The notes: generated by a model from the sequence alone, not told the origin. DNA of 64,000 nt from Calothrix sp. C42_A2020_038 (GCA_015272395.1 JACYLQ010000033.1:248001-312000); one strand, 5' to 3'. Numbered from the stretch's first letter, positions 1 through 8,927 are shown. Program-made: numbers and translations.

Positions 1-922
1 TACTCAACTAATCAAATATCAACAGCGTGGTTCTGAAAATTTAACCCGACCTGGTTTCGCATTAGGTTTACTATTTGCAACACTTTTCACAACAACTTTG
101 GTAGGAACTAGAATTGCTGGAGTGGGAGTGCAACAATTGCAAGCAAATCCAAGTGCTTTACTTCAAGGATTACCATACTCTCTAGCGTTAATGACGATTT
201 TGGGCATCCACGAATTTGGTCACTATATTACAGCTAGACGCTACAAAATTCGTGCGACACTACCCTACTTTATCCCAATGCCGTTTTTCTTGGGAACTTT
301 TGGCGCCTTTATACAAATGCGGAGTCCAGTTCCCAACCGGAAAGCATTATTTGATGTCAGTATCGCTGGGCCAATAGCTGGATTCATTACAACTTTGCCA
401 ATACTAATTTGGGGATTGGCAAATTCCAAGATTGTCCCGATCACAGAGCAAGCTGGGTTATTAAGTTCAGATTCAATCAATTATCTCAATCCCAGGTATT
501 CAATACTGCTTGCCCTAATTTCCAAATTAGTTTTGGGAGCTGAATTAACAGCTAAGACCAGCATAGATTTGCATCCAGTTGCATTTGCTGGATTGTTAGG
601 TGTAGTAGTAACAGCGTTAAATCTAATGCCTGTGGGACAGCTAGACGGTGGTCATATTGTCCACGCGATGTTTGGGCAGCGAAACGCAGTTATCATTGGT
701 CAAATTTCACGTTTACTGCTGTTGTTGCTTTCGTTGGTACAACCCGGATTTTTTCTATGGGCAGTGATTTTGCTATTCATACCCTTAATCGATGAACCAG
801 CATTGAACGATGTTACAGAACTCAACAACCAACGCGATATTTTAGGAATTGTATCAATTGCGTTACTAATCTTAATTGTATTACCGCTGCCAAATGTCTT
901 CGCACGGTTTTTAGGTCTTTGA
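1..922 (+). CDS. Site-2 protease family (M50) membrane metalloprotease, 5' end outside the window
   Basis: The frame is open to the left edge of the window, so the N-terminus is missing and the TTG at 98 is only an internal codon. The visible part is strongly hydrophobic. It has the zinc motif HEFGHY (codons from about 209) and, much later, NLMPVGQLDGGH (from about 619), which is the second M50 signature supplying the aspartate ligand. This layout is that of membrane-embedded site-2 proteases that cut substrates within or next to the bilayer. Cyanobacterial and plant EGY-type proteins share it. The substrate cannot be inferred from the sequence. Family membership is clear; the specific role is unknown. 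Confidence 0.9.
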   Translation, partial: TQLIKYQQRGSENLTRPGFALGLLFATLFTTTLVGTRIAGVGVQQLQANPSALLQGLPYSLALMTILGIHEFGHYITARRYKIRATLPYFIPMPFFLGTFGAFIQMRSPVPNRKALFDVSIAGPIAGFITTLPILIWGLANSKIVPITEQAGLLSSDSINYLNPRYSILLALISKLVLGAELTAKTSIDLHPVAFAGLLGVVVTALNLMPVGQLDGGHIVHAMFGQRNAVIIGQISRLLLLLLSLVQPGFFLWAVILLFIPLIDEPALNDVTELNNQRDILGIVSIALLILIVLPLPNVFARFLGL

Positions 923-998
923 ATAATAATGATTAGTACAATAGCATTAATAGGTGATATTAACCATTCTAAACTTGTTCATCTATCCCAAAGTCATT

Positions 999-1260
999 AT
1001 GCGTCCTCCATTTCCAGGGATGAATCCCTCTAAAGCTGAATTGTATCCCTTTGGATTAATTGAACCAATACCAGCTTTTTACTTACCCTTGCGTCCAGGT
1101 GATACCGAACCTTTATTTGACCTACAATTTAATACATGAATTATATGACCGCGCTGGTTTGGATATGGCTATTGATTACACACGTGATCCTGTACCCCCA
1201 TTATCTGAATCCGAAGAAATTTGGTTAAATATTTTGTTACAAAAGCAGGGTTTATGCTAA
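999..1260 (+). pseudogene. Remnant of a DUF4058 family gene (internal deletion plus frameshift)
   Basis: The start MRPPFPGMN (ATG at 999) resembles the N-terminus of DUF4058 proteins. It is followed almost at once by what is normally the C-terminal end, PAFYLPLRPGDTEPLFDLQ. That frame stops at 1139, but the missing continuation ELYDRAGLDMAIDYTRDPVP lies one frame over and ends at a stop at 1260. A full family member is roughly 250 residues, so most of the middle is deleted and one extra base near 1127 breaks the rest. The remaining pieces are too short to fold as the parent. DUF4058 has no established function. Confidence 0.75.
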
Positions 1261-1656
1261 TTAAATTCATCAATTTTTATATACGTATAAACCCATAATT
1301 TTAATAGTAATTATTTTGTTAAGTATATATGAAATCTTAATATTTCGCTTACCTTTTTTTCATAAGAATTTACCTATATCTTTAGAAGGATTTTGATTAT
1401 ATATATCTCTATTTAGATTGATCAAAATGAAATAAAAAGCAACGATTATTTAAAAACAGCGATTTCAGCGACTTTTGGCGTTGTAACTCGTATTTTTTGG
1501 GGATAACATGAGAAATAGTATTTAGTGAAAACACGATTAATTCCCTATTACCGTATCGGTATTTACGAACTAAGGTAAATTCGATTTGGCATTCTGCACT
1601 CGGTGAAAAAGAATGTAGTGTTTTTCCTCACACCGCGCGAAGACGTCAGTTTTTTT
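1261..1656. other. Intergenic region upstream of the remA-like gene
   Basis: About 400 bases of AT-rich DNA without a convincing gene. It must hold the promoter of the remA-gmk pair, but no confident -10/-35 set or operator is visible. A GTG at 1603 keeps the frame open upstream of the remA-like start, but the added residues do not belong to the family. Confidence 0.5.
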
Positions 1657-1923
1657 ATGGACATTCAGCTAATCAACATCGGATTTGGCAATATTGTTTC
1701 TGCCAACCGTGTAGTAGCCATTGTCAGTCCAGAGTCAGCTCCTATTAAGCGTATTATTACCGATGCGCGTGACAGGGGTCAGCTGGTTGACGCTACTTAT
1801 GGGCGCCGCACAAGGGCTGTAATTATTACAGATTCGAGTCACGTGATACTATCGGCGATTCAACCGGAGACGGTAGCAAATCGCTTCGTAATTTCACGAG
1901 AGCATCAAGTGGTAGATAATTAG
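1657..1923 (+). CDS. RemA family (DUF370) regulator
   Basis: The 88-residue protein starts [20 protein letters not shown], the conserved N-terminus of the DUF370/RemA family, so ATG 1657 was chosen over the upstream in-frame GTG at 1603. In Bacillus, RemA is a small oligomeric DNA-binding activator of matrix genes. What the cyanobacterial members bind is not established here. Arginines in the second half ([15 protein letters not shown]) are typical of the family. The next gene downstream on the same strand is gmk, an arrangement also seen in Firmicutes, which supports the assignment. The 196-base gap to gmk argues that the two may have separate start sites. Confidence 0.85.
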   Translation: MDIQLINIGFGNIVSANRVVAIVSPESAPIKRIITDARDRGQLVDATYGRRTRAVIITDSSHVILSAIQPETVANRFVISREHQVVDN

Positions 1924-2119
1924 CAAATTAATTAAAAATTTACTGGTGGGTTTAAATCCCCACCCCTCAAGACTATTTATCAGCAGTAATATGTGAATTA
2001 GAATAGTTTATCTGTCATTGTTGTTACAAGAACAGAATTAGTCAAACGTACTATGGCATACCTATACTTAGTACATGACTAATCAATAATGTCTATTGAT
2101 TTATTCACAGGTTGAGCGG

Positions 2120-2740
2120 ATGATGCAAGTTTTATCCAGCCAGAATCGTGCAGCTACCAAACAAAATCACACGCAAGGCAAACTGATAGTCTTGACGGGG
2201 CCGAGTGGGGTTGGCAAAGGTACACTAATGCGGACGCTGCTCCAGCGTCATCCAGAACTATATTACTCAGTTTCGGCAACAACTAGGCAACCTCGTCCGG
2301 GAGAGGTAGATGGCAAACACTACCACTTTATCGACCGTAATAAGTTTGAACAATTAGTTGCCCGTGGAGAATTTTTGGAGTGGGCAGAGTTTGCTGGAAA
2401 TTACTACGGTACTCCCAGGCAAGCTGTACTCAACCAAATCAACTCCGGTAAGAGTGTGGTACTGGAAATCGAGCTATCTGGAGCGCGTCAAATCCGCAAA
2501 TCTTTCCCAAGTGCCAAGAGCATCTTTATTTTGCCACCTTCGCTAGCTGAACTAGAAAAGCGTATACGCGGTCGTGGACAAGACCCTGAAGATGCGATTG
2601 CACGTCGTTTGCATCGTGCCAATGAAGAAATTCAAGCTGCAAACGAGTTTGATATTCAAATCATCAACGATGATTTTGAAACTGCTTTAAATTCTATAGA
2701 AACTGCTCTAGATAATTTTGATACTTGTCAAGACAGCTAA
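2120..2740 (+). CDS. gmk: Guanylate kinase
   Basis: Converts GMP to GDP with ATP in purine nucleotide metabolism. The P-loop [10 protein letters not shown] lies near residue 25, followed by the GMP-binding region [19 protein letters not shown] and the lid [15 protein letters not shown]. Length (about 206 residues) fits the family. The frame is open upstream to a TTG at 2096, but the paired ATG codons at 2120/2123 are the more natural start; which of the two is used is not decided. It follows the remA-like gene on the same strand. Confidence 0.95.
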   Translation: MMQVLSSQNRAATKQNHTQGKLIVLTGPSGVGKGTLMRTLLQRHPELYYSVSATTRQPRPGEVDGKHYHFIDRNKFEQLVARGEFLEWAEFAGNYYGTPRQAVLNQINSGKSVVLEIELSGARQIRKSFPSAKSIFILPPSLAELEKRIRGRGQDPEDAIARRLHRANEEIQAANEFDIQIINDDFETALNSIETALDNFDTCQDS

Positions 2741-2803
2741 ATCTTATCCACGTTGAAATTGGAAACTAGGATTTTTGAAATAGACGTGGTTTAGAAAATT
2801 ATA

Positions 2804-2842
2804 GTAAAGGGGCTGAAGTTTTAAAAGCTTTAGTCCCTTTAC
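2804..2842. repeat. Imperfect hairpin downstream of gmk
   Basis: Two 15-base arms (2804-2818 and 2828-2842) pair with only two G-U pairs around a 9-base loop. It lies 64 bases after gmk. There is no T-run directly after it, so terminator function is uncertain. Confidence 0.45.
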
Positions 2843-2869
2843 AGGTATTGGAGCAGAAAGCCCACCAAT

Positions 2870-2904
2870 AACACCCTGAAAATCCAAAAAATTTTCAGGG
2901 TGTT
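2870..2904. repeat. Perfect 14-bp inverted repeat
   Basis: Arms at 2870-2883 and 2891-2904 are perfect reverse complements with a 7-base A-rich loop. This is the second strong hairpin between gmk and psaL. No T-run follows, so it may be a dispersed repeat or an RNA-stabilising structure rather than a classic terminator. Confidence 0.5.
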
Positions 2905-3059
2905 GTGTCCAGATGGGGTGGGGACGGGCAGTTTGCTCAAGTCGGGAAACCCACCCACGCAACTGCCCTCATGAATGGGACATGAATGGGAAGCGACTTT
3001 AGCCGCAGTATCGCACTCAGTATAAAGCTGTTGCTAGGGCGTTGATAGCTGCTTCTCGT

Positions 3060-3215
3060 TTGTTTTTTTATTTAAATAAACCCCAATCCAATAACTACAA
3101 AAAAGCTAGAAACAAACTAGCAAGAAAACACTTGAAAGTTAGTAGACAGCGTAAAGACTTTTAAGTTGACTCGATGAACCAAGAATCCCACAGCTTAAAG
3201 CCGTGGGAGTGTCAA
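3060..3215 (+). mobile_element. Decayed IS200/IS605-type element with a TnpB fragment and its terminal hairpin
   Basis: Positions 3081-3164 read SNNYKKARNKLARKHLKVSR then RQRKDF and a stop. This matches the arginine/lysine-rich segment of TnpB (NYQKAR...KVSRQRKDF in many cyanobacterial copies). The rest of tnpB, including the catalytic region and zinc finger, is missing. A hairpin at 3186-3208 followed by GAGTGTCAA to 3215 is the usual right end of these elements. The remnant ends 12 bases from the psaL stop codon, and its hairpin could now act as the psaL terminator. Recognition is from memory of the family. Confidence 0.65.
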
Positions 3216-3226
3216 AATCTCTTTGT

Positions 3227-3745
3227 TTATCCAGCTATACTTTGGAGAACTCCTAAGTTGCTGGTTAGGAAGTACGCAACAACGGCGCCACCAATGCCAC
3301 CGATTAAAAATGCACTAGCAAAGTTATTCCAACCCTCTTTCGAGTTAAACGCATCGGGTGGATTTGGAACTGTTACGCTTGCTAATGGTTTTTTAGGATC
3401 GCTATTAGCATATAGTGATAAGCTAGCAGTCAAAATTACTACTAAACCAATACTTGCTAGTAAACCAGCTAAGTTAGCGTTCCCAGTGTTACGCAGTGGA
3501 CCAAGTTTGGCAAATGGACCAAATATAAAGTATCCGTGTGCCATGCCAACCTCTAATCCACGACGGAAAGGTGTAAGACCTGGACGGTAAGCGGGTAAGT
3601 TATTGATAAACCACTTACTTAAAGGAGAAGCATTGATTGGTGTTTCAAGATTTCCTTCTAATGGATTGCGTCCTGCGGGGAAAACAACCTCTCTATTCCT
3701 AGGGTCGCTAGGAAGGTTTTTTGATGCGTCAACTGCTTGCGCCAT
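3227..3745 (-). CDS. psaL: Photosystem I reaction centre subunit XI (PsaL)
   Basis: The 172-residue product is a thylakoid membrane subunit of photosystem I. In cyanobacteria it forms the trimer (or tetramer) contact. The sequence shows the stromal N-terminus with NPLEGNLETPINASPLSKWF and the chlorophyll-binding stretch RPGLTPFRRGLEVGMAHGYF. Three hydrophobic segments follow, the last ending FLTSNLGVLQSIAG. Length fits. It is on the same strand as psaFJ but about 470 bases downstream, with repeats between, so it probably has its own promoter. An AG-rich stretch lies 5' of the ATG. No psaI gene was found beside it. Confidence 0.97.
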   Translation of the reverse strand: MAQAVDASKNLPSDPRNREVVFPAGRNPLEGNLETPINASPLSKWFINNLPAYRPGLTPFRRGLEVGMAHGYFIFGPFAKLGPLRNTGNANLAGLLASIGLVVILTASLSLYANSDPKKPLASVTVPNPPDAFNSKEGWNNFASAFLIGGIGGAVVAYFLTSNLGVLQSIAG

Positions 3746-3860
3746 ATTTTATCTTTGCCTCATCTAAGCTAATTCAAATTTTGGCAGGATTTTATATTCA
3801 TAATAAATCTAGCAGAGTGCCCTAAAGTAACTTCTGTTTAAAAAACTTAATAAGGCTTAT

Positions 3861-3920
3861 TACAGCAAATTTCAAGCTAGTTAAATACAGCCGAGCGGCT
3901 AGAGAGTGCCCGCTCCACAA
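3861..3920 (+). repeat. Dispersed repeat, copy A (matches 53442-53500)
   Basis: This stretch starts TACAGCAAATTTCAAG and continues through AGCCGAGCGG to CTCCACA. The same word order recurs at 53442-53500 with few changes. The central part differs in orientation between the two copies: AGAGAGTGC here, GCACTCTCT there. That suggests inversion of a hairpin core. Confidence 0.7.
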
Positions 3921-4137
3921 CAGTTTGATTGTTATCTATGTACAAGAGCGCAACCTCAAAACTGCTGTAATTGATTGTTTAATATCTTTAATATTTATTA
4001 GTATACAAAATAATCACACTTATTGGAAGTGAGATCAGAACTATCAACTAGCAATTTAAATTATCTTGTTAACAAAATTAAGCTCAACTGATTAAAAACG
4101 AAAAATTCAAGCACAAGTTTTGAATTTTTGAAGTAGT

Positions 4138-4173
4138 AGTTAAGAGTTATAAATCAATTTATAACTCTTAACT
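4138..4173 (-). terminator. Long perfect hairpin downstream of psaJ
   Basis: Two 17-base arms (4138-4154, 4157-4173) are exact reverse complements with a 2-base loop. It lies 42 bases past the psaJ stop and may end the psaFJ transcript. The T-run is better on the plus side than on the minus side, so this could also be only a repeat. Confidence 0.5.
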
Positions 4174-4214
4174 TTTATAAGCTTTAAACTTTTATGCTTA
4201 TTTTTGACACCCAG

Positions 4215-4349
4215 TTACGGAAGTGGGTGAAAAAGCAGGTCTGGAAAAAAGCGATTAAACTCAATTAAAAGCCCAGCCGTAAAAATTAGTAAAGCAAACA
4301 ATGTGACTGGGGCGAGAGATAAATATCTAAGAAAATGATTCTGTTGCAT
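4215..4349 (-). CDS. psaJ: Photosystem I subunit IX (PsaJ)
   Basis: A 44-residue protein, beginning [15 protein letters not shown] and ending [14 protein letters not shown]. This is PsaJ: one transmembrane helix ([17 protein letters not shown]) next to PsaF at the rim of photosystem I. The codon after HPLP is TAA. A GGAG ribosome-binding site lies 8 bases before the ATG. The start is 36 bases after the psaF stop on the same strand, the standard psaF-psaJ operon order. Confidence 0.95.
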   Translation of the reverse strand: MQQNHFLRYLSLAPVTLFALLIFTAGLLIEFNRFFPDLLFHPLP

Positions 4350-4385
4350 GAGTAAAACTCCAAAAAACAACTGTAGATTATATTG

Positions 4386-4880
4386 CTAGCGTGGAGAAAT
4401 GGGTATTTCTGTATCCTTTGCTGTTAATTCACCGCTTGTAAATTCTTTAATTGCAGCTAGCGGCCATGTAAAGCCTGTCAACATTGTTTGGAGGGCTAAA
4501 GGTACATCGATCACGATCTCCTTCATTTCTGGGTTTGGGTTCTTACGTATAGCAATTAGGTAAGCACGACCAACCCAGCCAATCCAACCAGCAATGTAAA
4601 GGAATAGAATGCTAGGAATCAAGAAATCACCCGCACGGTCAAGGCGCCCATCTACAATCAAGTGAGGTAAACCTTCGGGTCCGCACAGTGCCTGCGAATA
4701 ACGTTCAAAACGCTTCGCACCGGAGTTTGGGTCGGCTGTTGTATTTCTCGCTGCCTCAGCACGAGCTTGGAAGGCTGGAGAGTCTTTACAGGGTACAAGG
4801 TCAGCTCCCAGTGCCAAGGTAGGCGGGGTAAAGCTAAACCAAAGACAAATGGCTAGAAATAGAGCAAACAAGCGTTGCAT
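4386..4880 (-). CDS. psaF: Photosystem I subunit III, plastocyanin/cytochrome c6 docking protein (PsaF)
   Basis: The 164-residue product has a lumen-targeting signal peptide ([15 protein letters not shown] to about ALGA). The mature N-terminus is [16 protein letters not shown], and two conserved cysteines are present. The transmembrane part [20 protein letters not shown] and the tail [16 protein letters not shown] are typical of PsaF. ATG 4880 was chosen over the longer open frame to 4943 because an AAAGGA site precedes it and the signal peptide then has normal length. It is followed by psaJ in an operon, and two identical TTGTACAA palindromes lie upstream. Confidence 0.96.
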   Translation of the reverse strand: MQRLFALFLAICLWFSFTPPTLALGADLVPCKDSPAFQARAEAARNTTADPNSGAKRFERYSQALCGPEGLPHLIVDGRLDRAGDFLIPSILFLYIAGWIGWVGRAYLIAIRKNPNPEMKEIVIDVPLALQTMLTGFTWPLAAIKEFTSGELTAKDTEIPISPR

Positions 4881-4916
4881 GGGATTGTTTCCTTTTATTA
4901 CGAAACAAAAAGTTTG

Positions 4917-4943
4917 TTGTACAACACGAAGCGGCTTGTACAA
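4917..4943 (-). promoter_or_regulatory. Pair of TTGTACAA palindromes upstream of psaF
   Basis: The 8-base palindrome TTGTACAA occurs at 4917-4924 and again at 4936-4943, 19 bases apart (about two helix turns). Both lie 37-63 bases upstream of the psaF start codon. Spacing and symmetry suggest a dimer-binding operator or a promoter-proximal element. No known factor is assigned. Confidence 0.35.
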
Positions 4944-5093
4944 TCTTTATTTGCATAACTAGGATGTCATCATAATCTGTGCCCGTAAACCGAGTAAAGT
5001 TGAAGTAAATAAAAGTTAAAGCTTCTCAAACAAACGTTAAGAGTTATAAGTTGATAGTTAATAGTTAAAAATGCTTCAAATCCTAACTCTGAT

Positions 5094-6131
5094 ATGCCAA
5101 CAGTATTAGCAATCGAAACTAGCTGCGATGAAACAGCTGTAGCAATTGTCAAGAATCGTGAAGTCAAAAGCAGTATTATTTCTTCACAAATACCTGTACA
5201 CCTTCAATACGGTGGAGTTGTCCCAGAAGTCGCTTCACGCGCGCATCTGGAAATTATTAACTCTTCTATTACACAAGCGCTCGAACAAGCCCAACTCAAT
5301 TGGAATCAAATCGATGGGGTAGCAGCGACTTGCGCTCCAGGATTAGTAGGAGCGCTGTTAGTGGGTATGACAGCAGGTAAAACTTTAGCTGTGGTTCATG
5401 AAAAGCCATTTCTAGGGGTTCATCATCTCGAAGGGCACATCTATGCTACTTATCTAAGCGAGCCGACTTTAGAACCACCTTTTTTGAGTTTACTTGTTTC
5501 AGGCGGACACACAAGTTTAATTCATGTTCAAAAATGCGGTGTATACAAAACATTAGGTGAAACTCGTGATGATGCTGCTGGAGAAGCTTTTGACAAAGTA
5601 GCAAGGCTTCTTAAACTTGGTTATCCGGGTGGACCAGCAATTGATCGCATTTCTTCTCAAGGTAATCCAAAAGCGTTTGTTTTTCCTGAAGGAAGGGTTT
5701 CATTACCAAGCGGTGGTTATCACCCCTATGATGCTAGTTTTAGTGGCTTAAAAACAGCAGTGTTGCGTTTAGTACAACAAATAGATAACACTGGGGGTAA
5801 ATTACCTGTAGCAGATATTGCCGCTAGTTTTCAAGCAACAGTAGCGAGCGCTTTAACGAAACGTGCCGTTAAGTGCGCTCTAGACCATGAACTTCATACA
5901 ATCGCCGTTGGTGGTGGTGTTGCTGCTAATAGCGCACTCAGAGCCGCATTGCAAACAGCCTGTGCCGAAAATAACTTAAAAGTTCTATTCCCACCCTTAA
6001 AGTACTGTACCGACAACGCTGCTATGATTGGTTGTGCTGCATCAGAACACCTTGCTGCTGGTCACACCTCAAAACTAGATTTAGGTGTTCAATCAAGGCT
6101 CGCACTGACTGAGGTCATGAAATTGTACTAA
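5094..6131 (+). CDS. tsaD: tRNA N6-adenosine threonylcarbamoyltransferase
   Basis: TsaD transfers the threonylcarbamoyl group from TC-AMP to A37 of ANN-decoding tRNAs (t6A). The ASKHA-type N-terminus [19 protein letters not shown] is diagnostic. The metal-binding HLEGH ([14 protein letters not shown]) and the later [11 protein letters not shown] and DNAAMIG motifs are all present. At 345 residues it is full length. It is divergent from psaF. The partner that makes TC-AMP, a Sua5/YrdC protein, is encoded at 11421-12017. A short inverted repeat follows the stop. Confidence 0.96.
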   Translation: MPTVLAIETSCDETAVAIVKNREVKSSIISSQIPVHLQYGGVVPEVASRAHLEIINSSITQALEQAQLNWNQIDGVAATCAPGLVGALLVGMTAGKTLAVVHEKPFLGVHHLEGHIYATYLSEPTLEPPFLSLLVSGGHTSLIHVQKCGVYKTLGETRDDAAGEAFDKVARLLKLGYPGGPAIDRISSQGNPKAFVFPEGRVSLPSGGYHPYDASFSGLKTAVLRLVQQIDNTGGKLPVADIAASFQATVASALTKRAVKCALDHELHTIAVGGGVAANSALRAALQTACAENNLKVLFPPLKYCTDNAAMIGCAASEHLAAGHTSKLDLGVQSRLALTEVMKLY

Positions 6132-6155
6132 GGATTTTAGATTAATCCAAAATCC
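6132..6155. terminator. Weak hairpin between convergent tsaD and hydrolase genes
   Basis: GGATTTT (6132-6138) pairs with AAAATCC (6149-6155) across a 10-base loop, 5 bases inside the gap between two convergent genes. It is a possible bidirectional terminator, but the stem is only 7 bp. Confidence 0.3.
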
Positions 6156-6160
6156 AAAAT

Positions 6161-7090
6161 TCAAGAATGTTGTGCTACTAGCCTACGAATTTCATTACCT
6201 ACAGCATCTGGCTGTTCTAACATCGCTAAATGACCACATTCAGGAATTTCGATGACATTATCGCCACTGTATTGAAACAAAGGATGGAAACTGGCCAGGT
6301 GTCGTACATACTTAGGTTCCATAACTTTATCTTCGGCGCCAGCCAAAAAGTAAACAGGCTGTACAAGCTGTGCGACTAATTGAGGTAGTCGATTTACTTC
6401 TTCTTCGGTAGTAGATTCAAGAAGGGCGCCTAACGCAGCTTCTGGGTCTGCTACCACAAAATCAATTACTCGCTGCCTTGCCCAATACCTTTCCAAAGGC
6501 CGCACAACACTAGCTCTCGAAAACAACAAGTCGATTAACGGTACTTGAGATAGCCAGCGGGGACGAACTTGTAAAAATCTTTGTCCAGCAGACCGAAATT
6601 GCTCGAATGCCTCTTTCAAATAAATTCCACCGCCTGCATTTATACAAATAACACCCTTGACATAATCAGGCATTTTCGCAGCAGCCCACAGTGCGATTGT
6701 CCCTCCTAATGAATGACCAATCAACCAAGCGCTCTTAATCTGGAGTTTCTGTAAAAGAACTACTAAATCTTGTGCATAAGCTGCTGGCGTGTAAACTGAA
6801 TCAAAAGGACTAGTAATTTCACTGCTAAAATCACTGACATAGTTTGAGGCTAAGTTGGACGAAACAACTAATTCACGAGCTAAATTGCTTCGTGCCTTAG
6901 CTTGTGATTCGCCAAAACCTCTAAGGTCATAAGATAAACATTGAAAATCGACCCCGAGACGAGAAATCACAGGCTGCCAGTATCCACGACTGTTTAGCCA
7001 ACCGTGGATAAAAACTACAGTGTCGGGGCATGATGTCGGTTTTGTTAGCTCGTATGCGTGTGGTACGCCCAAGATATCGATGGTTGCCAT
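6161..7090 (-). CDS. Alpha/beta hydrolase
   Basis: An alpha/beta-fold hydrolase of about 309 residues. The oxyanion strand VVFIHGWLNSRGYW, the nucleophile elbow GHSLGGT, an acid position in GAEDKVMEPKY and the catalytic histidine in ECGHLAMLEQPDAV complete a Ser-Asp-His triad. The start MATIDILGVPHAYEL (ATG 7090) fits the fold better than the longer frame to 7129. Substrate is unknown; the family includes esterases, haloalkane dehalogenases and epoxide hydrolases. It is convergent with tsaD. No signal peptide is apparent, so it is probably cytoplasmic. Confidence 0.85.
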   Translation of the reverse strand: MATIDILGVPHAYELTKPTSCPDTVVFIHGWLNSRGYWQPVISRLGVDFQCLSYDLRGFGESQAKARSNLARELVVSSNLASNYVSDFSSEITSPFDSVYTPAAYAQDLVVLLQKLQIKSAWLIGHSLGGTIALWAAAKMPDYVKGVICINAGGGIYLKEAFEQFRSAGQRFLQVRPRWLSQVPLIDLLFSRASVVRPLERYWARQRVIDFVVADPEAALGALLESTTEEEVNRLPQLVAQLVQPVYFLAGAEDKVMEPKYVRHLASFHPLFQYSGDNVIEIPECGHLAMLEQPDAVGNEIRRLVAQHS

Positions 7091-7234
7091 ACTTCTATCG
7101 TACCTGACTATAAAGGTACGACTGCACACGGATTTATTGGATAACTAGAGAAACTTTAAGGTAACGAATAAAATAACAGATTTTTTGCTCTTCACGATTT
7201 AATTATTCTTTTTTCTCCCAAAAAATAAAAATAT

Positions 7235-7954
7235 TTACTTGCCCAGTAGCCTAGTTCGCACCCCTTCAGCAATTTTATGACCTAAGTACTCAGGTATCAA
7301 ACTTTCGTTAGGTCCGAGTAAGTACAGAATCAGACGAGTACGTCCACGCCAAACTAATAAATTAGCATTAACAACCAAAAGGTCTTCTTGCCATATCGCG
7401 TGCATAACTTTGTAAAATAAGCCTGGTTGGTTGTCAGCTTCAATTACCAAAGCGGGTAGATGAAACACTGGGTCTACATAGAACTCAGTTTGAACTTGTT
7501 CTAAACCAGCGTCTAAATTAAATTCAACTGCCAGCATCTCTTCAACTTCAAAGCGTCCACCCAAAGCTTCGCGTATCGCGCGACAAACATTTTCAGCCGT
7601 TTTATCGGTCAGCGATTTACTCCCGCGCGATACTATTAATTTGATAAAAACTAGCATTGGTGGTTTGATTTGACCATATAGTGACAGCGAGTGGATTGTC
7701 AGTCCGTAAGCAGCAAGCACGCCAAAAATATCGCTGAGAAGGAATGACTGATTGCGGTAAGCAAAATGCAGGGCACTTTTACTGCCTTCTGGTTTAAGTT
7801 CGATTACAGCACGTCGAGTTTTGTATAAGCGATAGGCTAGACGTAAATTTTGCAGTTGAATTTCGCTGCTGACAAATTGCTCATAAAACTGAGGAAACGC
7901 TCGATTAAAGCGTTTGAGAAGTTCGAGGGTAGAAGTTTTGAGACCGGAAGCCAT
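7235..7954 (-). CDS. ACT-like domain protein, possible nucleotide/amino-acid sensor
   Basis: A 239-residue soluble protein. Residues about 65-130 (RNQSFLLSDIFGVLAAYGLT then IHSLSLYGQ) and 165-225 (LPALVIEADNQPGLFYKVMH then AIWQEDLLVVNANL) have the spacing of two ACT domains. They resemble the C-terminal pair of GlnD-type proteins, in which DxPGLL/F starts the domain. No catalytic domain is attached. Such proteins are widespread in cyanobacteria without a firm function, and a regulatory ligand-binding role is inference only. It is transcribed alone, upstream of the hydrolase by about 145 bases. Confidence 0.6.
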   Translation of the reverse strand: MASGLKTSTLELLKRFNRAFPQFYEQFVSSEIQLQNLRLAYRLYKTRRAVIELKPEGSKSALHFAYRNQSFLLSDIFGVLAAYGLTIHSLSLYGQIKPPMLVFIKLIVSRGSKSLTDKTAENVCRAIREALGGRFEVEEMLAVEFNLDAGLEQVQTEFYVDPVFHLPALVIEADNQPGLFYKVMHAIWQEDLLVVNANLLVWRGRTRLILYLLGPNESLIPEYLGHKIAEGVRTRLLGK

Positions 7955-8231
7955 TTCTTAGTTGTTAGTAGTAGGTCGTTAATAGTGTCCGTATTCAGAA
8001 AAATCAAACTGTTCGACTGAATATTATCCGGAGTCTTGCAACAAAGTGCTAAAGTTGAAATTGATTGATGTGAAATAAGCTTGGATAGTAAGAATCATGT
8101 TAGATAAACTTCTTTAACACTTACATCAGTTTAAGTGTGAGACGTACTCTTATGTGCCCTACTCGCACAAAGCTTATCAACATTCTTTCAGTGGAAACCA
8201 ACTCACTAGTTTACTACCCGATCCACCTGGC

Positions 8232-8780
8232 ATGGGTTTTTGGAAAACTTGGTTTAGTACATCGGAGACTGCGACAACTCGCACAACTCCCTTTGAAGAA
8301 CAGATAATGGACGCTGCCGGTAAATCCATTCCTAATGGTGCTGGAGAAGCTTCCTTCAGAGATACTCGCATTGTTTTTAGTACCGAGCGCGATATTGATT
8401 TATACGAACTCGAAGAACTTTGCGATGCCGTCGGCTGGTCACGTCGTCCTTTACGAAAAGTCAAAAAAGCAATTGAGAATAGTTTTCTTGTTGCCTCTAT
8501 GTGGCAGGTTCGAGGAAATCAGCGGCGCCTGATCGGTTTTGCTCGCGCGACCTCAGACCACGCATTTAACGCCACAATTTGGGATGTGGTCGTTCACCCA
8601 GACTACCAAGGTAAAGGGCTGGGTAAGGCACTCATGAAATATGTCCTCAAGAAGCTCAGAAGCGAAGAAATCAGTAATGTGACTCTCTTTGCTGACCCCC
8701 ATGTCGTCGATTTTTATCGTGGTTTAGGTTTTATGTCCGACCCAGAAGGTATTAAGGGTATGTTTTGGTATCCTCAGTAA
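8232..8780 (+). CDS. GNAT family N-acetyltransferase, Ycf52/NSI-like
   Basis: The segment [20 protein letters not shown] followed by [19 protein letters not shown] is characteristic of the cyanobacterial/plastid Ycf52 (plant NSI/GNAT2) group. The acetyl-CoA loop [14 protein letters not shown] and the end [20 protein letters not shown] complete the GNAT fold. Plant relatives acetylate chloroplast proteins and are needed for state transitions; a similar role here is inference. The start is taken as ATG 8232 ([10 protein letters not shown]), as in homologues. The frame is open back to a GTG at 8154, which would add 26 residues. A second GNAT with a near-identical core lies at 13366-13833. Confidence 0.88.
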   Translation: MGFWKTWFSTSETATTRTTPFEEQIMDAAGKSIPNGAGEASFRDTRIVFSTERDIDLYELEELCDAVGWSRRPLRKVKKAIENSFLVASMWQVRGNQRRLIGFARATSDHAFNATIWDVVVHPDYQGKGLGKALMKYVLKKLRSEEISNVTLFADPHVVDFYRGLGFMSDPEGIKGMFWYPQ

Positions 8781-8927
8781 ACAAAAGTACAAAAAAGTTA
8801 ACAAATTAGTTGACAAAAGGAAAAGTAAAATTTCTATTGTACAATTGCCACTTTATATGCTAGCTTTATTTAAAGTTGGATATATCGTTCTGATTAAAAG
8901 CGGTATAAAACCATATGCAAGCAAAGA

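Larger units (their letters stand above)
3746..4214. other. Gap between psaL and psaJ with dispersed repeats
   Basis: No gene is visible in this AT-rich stretch. It contains a dispersed repeat (3861-3920, second copy near 53442) and a long perfect hairpin (4138-4173), listed separately. The psaL promoter must lie in the part nearest 3750-3850, where a TATAAAA-like box can be read on the minus strand. Confidence 0.5.

Noticed and set aside
2744-2962. 72-codon minus-strand frame between gmk and psaL
   Set aside because: It spans two hairpins, has no ribosome site and shows no recognisable domain.
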